Positions 50,208-64,000 of a DNA stretch of 64,000 nt are shown here, piece after piece. The number at the start of each line of letters is the position of its first letter. Within the stretch, counting starts at the first letter, position 1. A program made the position numbers and the translations under genes. The stretch is from Dactylosporangium vinaceum. GTDB taxonomy: Bacteria > Actinomycetota > Actinomycetes > Mycobacteriales > Micromonosporaceae. The stretch is from assembly GCF_019904175.1 (NCBI RefSeq), contig NZ_CP061913.1, positions 8,556,001-8,620,000 of the forward strand, in the 5' to 3' direction. The notes beneath the pieces are model-generated. The model was not told the DNA's origin and did no database searches. It saw only the letters and a list, made by a program, of their open reading frames with translations.

Positions 50208-51452
50208 CTAATGCCTGCTGCCGGTCGTCACGGCCGGCAGCGGGACGGCGGGCGCGGCGGCGACCCGCGAAGCGCGCCGGCGGCGATCGAACAGCGACAG
50301 CAGCGGCCCCGTCGCCGCCGTGGTCACCAGTGACATGACGACCATGAGCGTGAACAGGTACGGCCCGATCAGGCCCAGCTGCAGCCCCACCCCCAGGATG
50401 ATGAGCTCGGTCAGGCCCCGGGTGTTCATCAGCGCGGCCAGCCGCCCGCTGTCCCGCGGCGACAGCTTCGCCAGCCGGGCCGCCGCGAACGTCCCCAGGC
50501 CCTTGCCGCCGACCGCGGCCAGCAGGATCAGGCCCAGGTCGAGCAGGCCCGCCCCGGCCACCGAGCGCAGGTCCACCTGCAGGCCGGCGACGACGAAGAA
50601 GACCGGGATCAGCAGCACGTTGCTGAACGACGAGAGCCCGGCGACGATCTCGGTCACGATCTGCTCCGAGCCCTCCCGCGGCATCAGCAGGCCGAACAGG
50701 AACGCGCCGAAGACGAAGTGCAGGCCCATCCACTCGGTGGCCGCGGCCGAGCTCAGGAAGCCGACGGCGAGCCCGCCGAGCATGGCCGGGGTGAGCCGGC
50801 CGCGGCGCGCGGCCGCGGCGAGGGTCCGGTGCAGCAGCGGGCGGACGACCAGGGCCATGATCGCGAAGTAGACCGGCAGCAGCAGCATCCGCAGCTGGGC
50901 GGGGCCGGCCGCACCGGCGAAGGTGACGATGCCGGCGAGCATCGTCCAGGCCAGGAGGTCGTCGACGGCCGCCGCGGCGAGGGCGAGGCCGCCCAGCGGG
51001 GAGCGCAGCAGGCCCCGATCGGTCAGGATGCGGGCCAGGACCGGGAACGCGGTCACCGACATGCAGGCGCCGAGGAACAGGATGGCCGGGGTGCCGTCGA
51101 CGAGGCGCAGCGCGACCAGGATGCCCAGGCCGAACGGCAGCAGCATCGAGGCGGCCGCGACGGCGAGCGTGGGCCCGGTCTGCCGGCGCAGCGCCTTGCG
51201 GTCGATCTCCAGGCCGACGAGGAACATGAACACCGCGATGCCGACGTCGGCGAGGACGCTCAGCAGCGGCCGCACGTCACGGGGGAAGAGCGTGGTGCCG
51301 TGGAAGAGCGTGGGGCCGAGCAGGATGCCGGTGAACATCTCGCCGACGACCGGCGGCTGCCCGAGCCGGCGGGCGACCCCGCCGAGCACCCGGGCAACCG
51401 CCACGATCAGGGCGAGGTCGAACAGCACCACGCTGACCTGGTCGCCGTGCAC
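50208..51452 (-). CDS. Cation:proton antiporter (CPA2, KefB/NapA-like)
   Basis: A 414-residue membrane protein with about 12 helices. GEMFTGILLGPTLFHG and FMFLVGLEID are CPA2 hallmarks; AAAAVDDLLAWTML contains the paired Asp-Asp of electrogenic Na+/H+ exchangers, and RGLTELIILGVGLQLG is the C-terminal signature. No RCK/TrkA-N domain is fused. It begins 3 bp after the ABC-2 permease on the same strand, so it is the last recognisable gene of the NRPS operon. Antiporters recur in antibiotic clusters, sometimes for self-protection or proton-driven efflux; that role is inference. Confidence 0.9.
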   Translation of the reverse strand: MHGDQVSVVLFDLALIVAVARVLGGVARRLGQPPVVGEMFTGILLGPTLFHGTTLFPRDVRPLLSVLADVGIAVFMFLVGLEIDRKALRRQTGPTLAVAAASMLLPFGLGILVALRLVDGTPAILFLGACMSVTAFPVLARILTDRGLLRSPLGGLALAAAAVDDLLAWTMLAGIVTFAGAAGPAQLRMLLLPVYFAIMALVVRPLLHRTLAAAARRGRLTPAMLGGLAVGFLSSAAATEWMGLHFVFGAFLFGLLMPREGSEQIVTEIVAGLSSFSNVLLIPVFFVVAGLQVDLRSVAGAGLLDLGLILLAAVGGKGLGTFAAARLAKLSPRDSGRLAALMNTRGLTELIILGVGLQLGLIGPYLFTLMVVMSLVTTAATGPLLSLFDRRRRASRVAAAPAVPLPAVTTGSRH

Positions 51453-51455
51453 GAC

Positions 51456-52279
51456 TCAGGCTTCCGTCGAGCGGTACCGGCGCACGCTCACCCAGCAGGC
51501 GACCGCGAACAGCAGCCCGAGGGAGACGAGCGAGACCGCACCCGCGTGATCGGTGACCCAGCGCGAGGAGGCCGACGTCGGGTTGCCCCACAGGGTGCGC
51601 AGCACGTGCGTGACGGTGCTCAGCGGGTTCCAGGCGGCGACCGGGGCCAGCCAGCGCGGCAGGTTGTCGGCGGCCAGGAACGCGCTGGACAGGAACGGCA
51701 GCACCACGACGATCAGCGGGGCGATCGAGTCGACGCTCTCCGCGTCCTTCATCGACATGCCGAGCAGGACGCCCACCCAGAGCATGACGTAGATGAACAC
51801 GGCCAGCACGGCGAACCCGGCGACGACCGCGAGCAGGCTCGCGTGCGTCCGCCAGCCGATCAGCACGCCGAAGCCGGTGACGACGGCCAGGCCGAGCAGC
51901 CCGATGAGCAGGTCGGCGATCGTGTGCCCGACGAGGAACGCCGAGCGCGAGATCGGCAGCGAGCGGAGCCGGTCGACGAGGCCGCGGGACATGTCGGTGG
52001 CCACGGCGACCGCTGTCGGGCCGACCCCGGCCAGGCCGACCTGGATGGCGACGCCGGCGAAGAGGTACTCCTGGTAGCTCCCCCCGCCCGGGATGACGAT
52101 CGACTGCTTGAAGAGGTACCCGAGCACGATCATGGACACGAGCGGGTTGAGCGTCACGCCGATGAACCGGGCGGGGGTCCGGTACAGGTGGCGCAGCCGG
52201 CGGCCGACGACGGCGGCGACCTCCACGGCGAACGCGATCGGACGGGTGGGTCGACGGGGTAGGGCGACGACGGCTGTGG

Positions 52280-52283
<4 letters not shown>
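51456..52283 (-). CDS. ABC-2 type permease (DrrB-like exporter)
   Basis: A 275-residue permease with six helices and the ABC-2 block around DMSRGLVDRLRSLPISRSAF, as in the daunorubicin exporter DrrB. The GTG start overlaps the NRPS stop by 4 bp (GTGA, 52280-52283), tying export to synthesis. The ATPase that must energise it is not in the window; it may lie upstream of the right edge or elsewhere. It probably exports the NRPS product. Confidence 0.9.
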
Positions 52284-63853
<11,570 letters not shown>

Positions 63854-63872
63854 CTCTGCTCCCCCGCTGGAT

Positions 63873-64000
63873 TCAGCTCGTCGCCGGAGCCAGGTCCGCC
63901 GCCGCGGCGACCTCCGGCCCGAACACGTCGGTGACCCACTCGTCGTGATACAGCGTTTCGAGGTACTTGTCGCCGAGGTCGGGCGCGATCGCCACGGCCG
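63873..64000 (-). CDS. PLP-dependent SbnA/cysteine-synthase-like enzyme, C-terminus only
   Basis: The last 42 codons of a leftward gene cut by the window edge, ending 19 bp before the NRPS start. The sequence VAIAPDLGDKYLETLYHDEW matches the C-terminus of cysteine-synthase-fold enzymes of the SbnA group, which make the 2,3-diaminopropionate precursor from O-phosphoserine and glutamate. SbnA works with SbnB, expected further upstream outside the window. Ordinary CysK/CysM is the alternative, but the position directly before an NRPS with diamino-acid-like pockets favours SbnA. Confidence 0.75.
   Translation of the reverse strand, partial: AVAIAPDLGDKYLETLYHDEWVTDVFGPEVAAAADLAPATS

Overview
The window is chromosomal DNA of a very high-GC actinobacterium. 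Nearly every codon ends in G or C, GTG and TTG starts are common, and 4-bp start/stop overlaps are frequent. An ESX-type type VII secretion locus, a large non-ribosomal peptide synthetase (NRPS) and many short regulated operons suggest a filamentous, secondary-metabolite-rich lineage, plausibly Micromonosporales; the lineage is inference. No rRNA, tRNA, CRISPR array, insertion sequence or phage gene was recognised.

Region 1 (1-13400): the 3' end of an adenylate-forming ligase; an LPVTG-anchored Gly/Ser repeat protein; a PadR-controlled ABC exporter (regulator, ATPase, FtsX-like permease); a secreted-enzyme-like propeller protein; a DJ-1/PfpI protein; a MarR regulator divergent from a four-helix membrane protein and a multicopper oxidase; a UPF0104 membrane protein; a BlaI/M56 sensor pair; and a DedA protein.

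Region 2 (13400-29440): a secreted protein made of two nearly identical Cys-bounded repeats, preceded by a terminator-like leader element; an operon for a Tm-1-like protein, a PEP-hydrolase-like TIM barrel and a cupin, flanked on both sides by the same LacI-type operator sequence; a decayed ABC ATPase; a three-gene operon of small secreted protein, alpha/beta hydrolase and MprF-like aminoacyl-lipid synthase; a PhoD phosphatase; an FAD-dependent oxidoreductase with a Gfo/Idh/MocA partner; a TetR-controlled SDR plus quinone oxidoreductase pair; and a cysteine-desulfurase-like PLP enzyme that lacks the catalytic cysteine.

Region 3 (29500-48140) is an ESX locus: EccB, EccE, EccC, EccD and mycosin, with a cassette of small helical secretion substrates, a PPE-like protein, a 909-residue substrate-like protein and a lipoprotein. 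Inside it lies an unusual enzyme that joins a squalene/terpene-cyclase-like barrel to what looks like an ABBA-type aromatic prenyltransferase. EccA was not seen.

Region 4 (48360-64000): two overlapping hotdog dehydratases, a DUF4097 beta-repeat protein, then a leftward biosynthetic operon. This starts outside the window with an SbnA-like enzyme of 2,3-diaminopropionate synthesis and continues with a three-module NRPS (C-A-T-E-C-A-T-C-A-T-TE), an ABC-2 permease and a cation:proton antiporter. The adenylation pockets of modules 1 and 3 are almost identical and look suited to a small diamino acid, which fits the SbnA neighbour. The operon probably makes and exports a peptide rich in diamino acids, possibly an aryl-capped siderophore.
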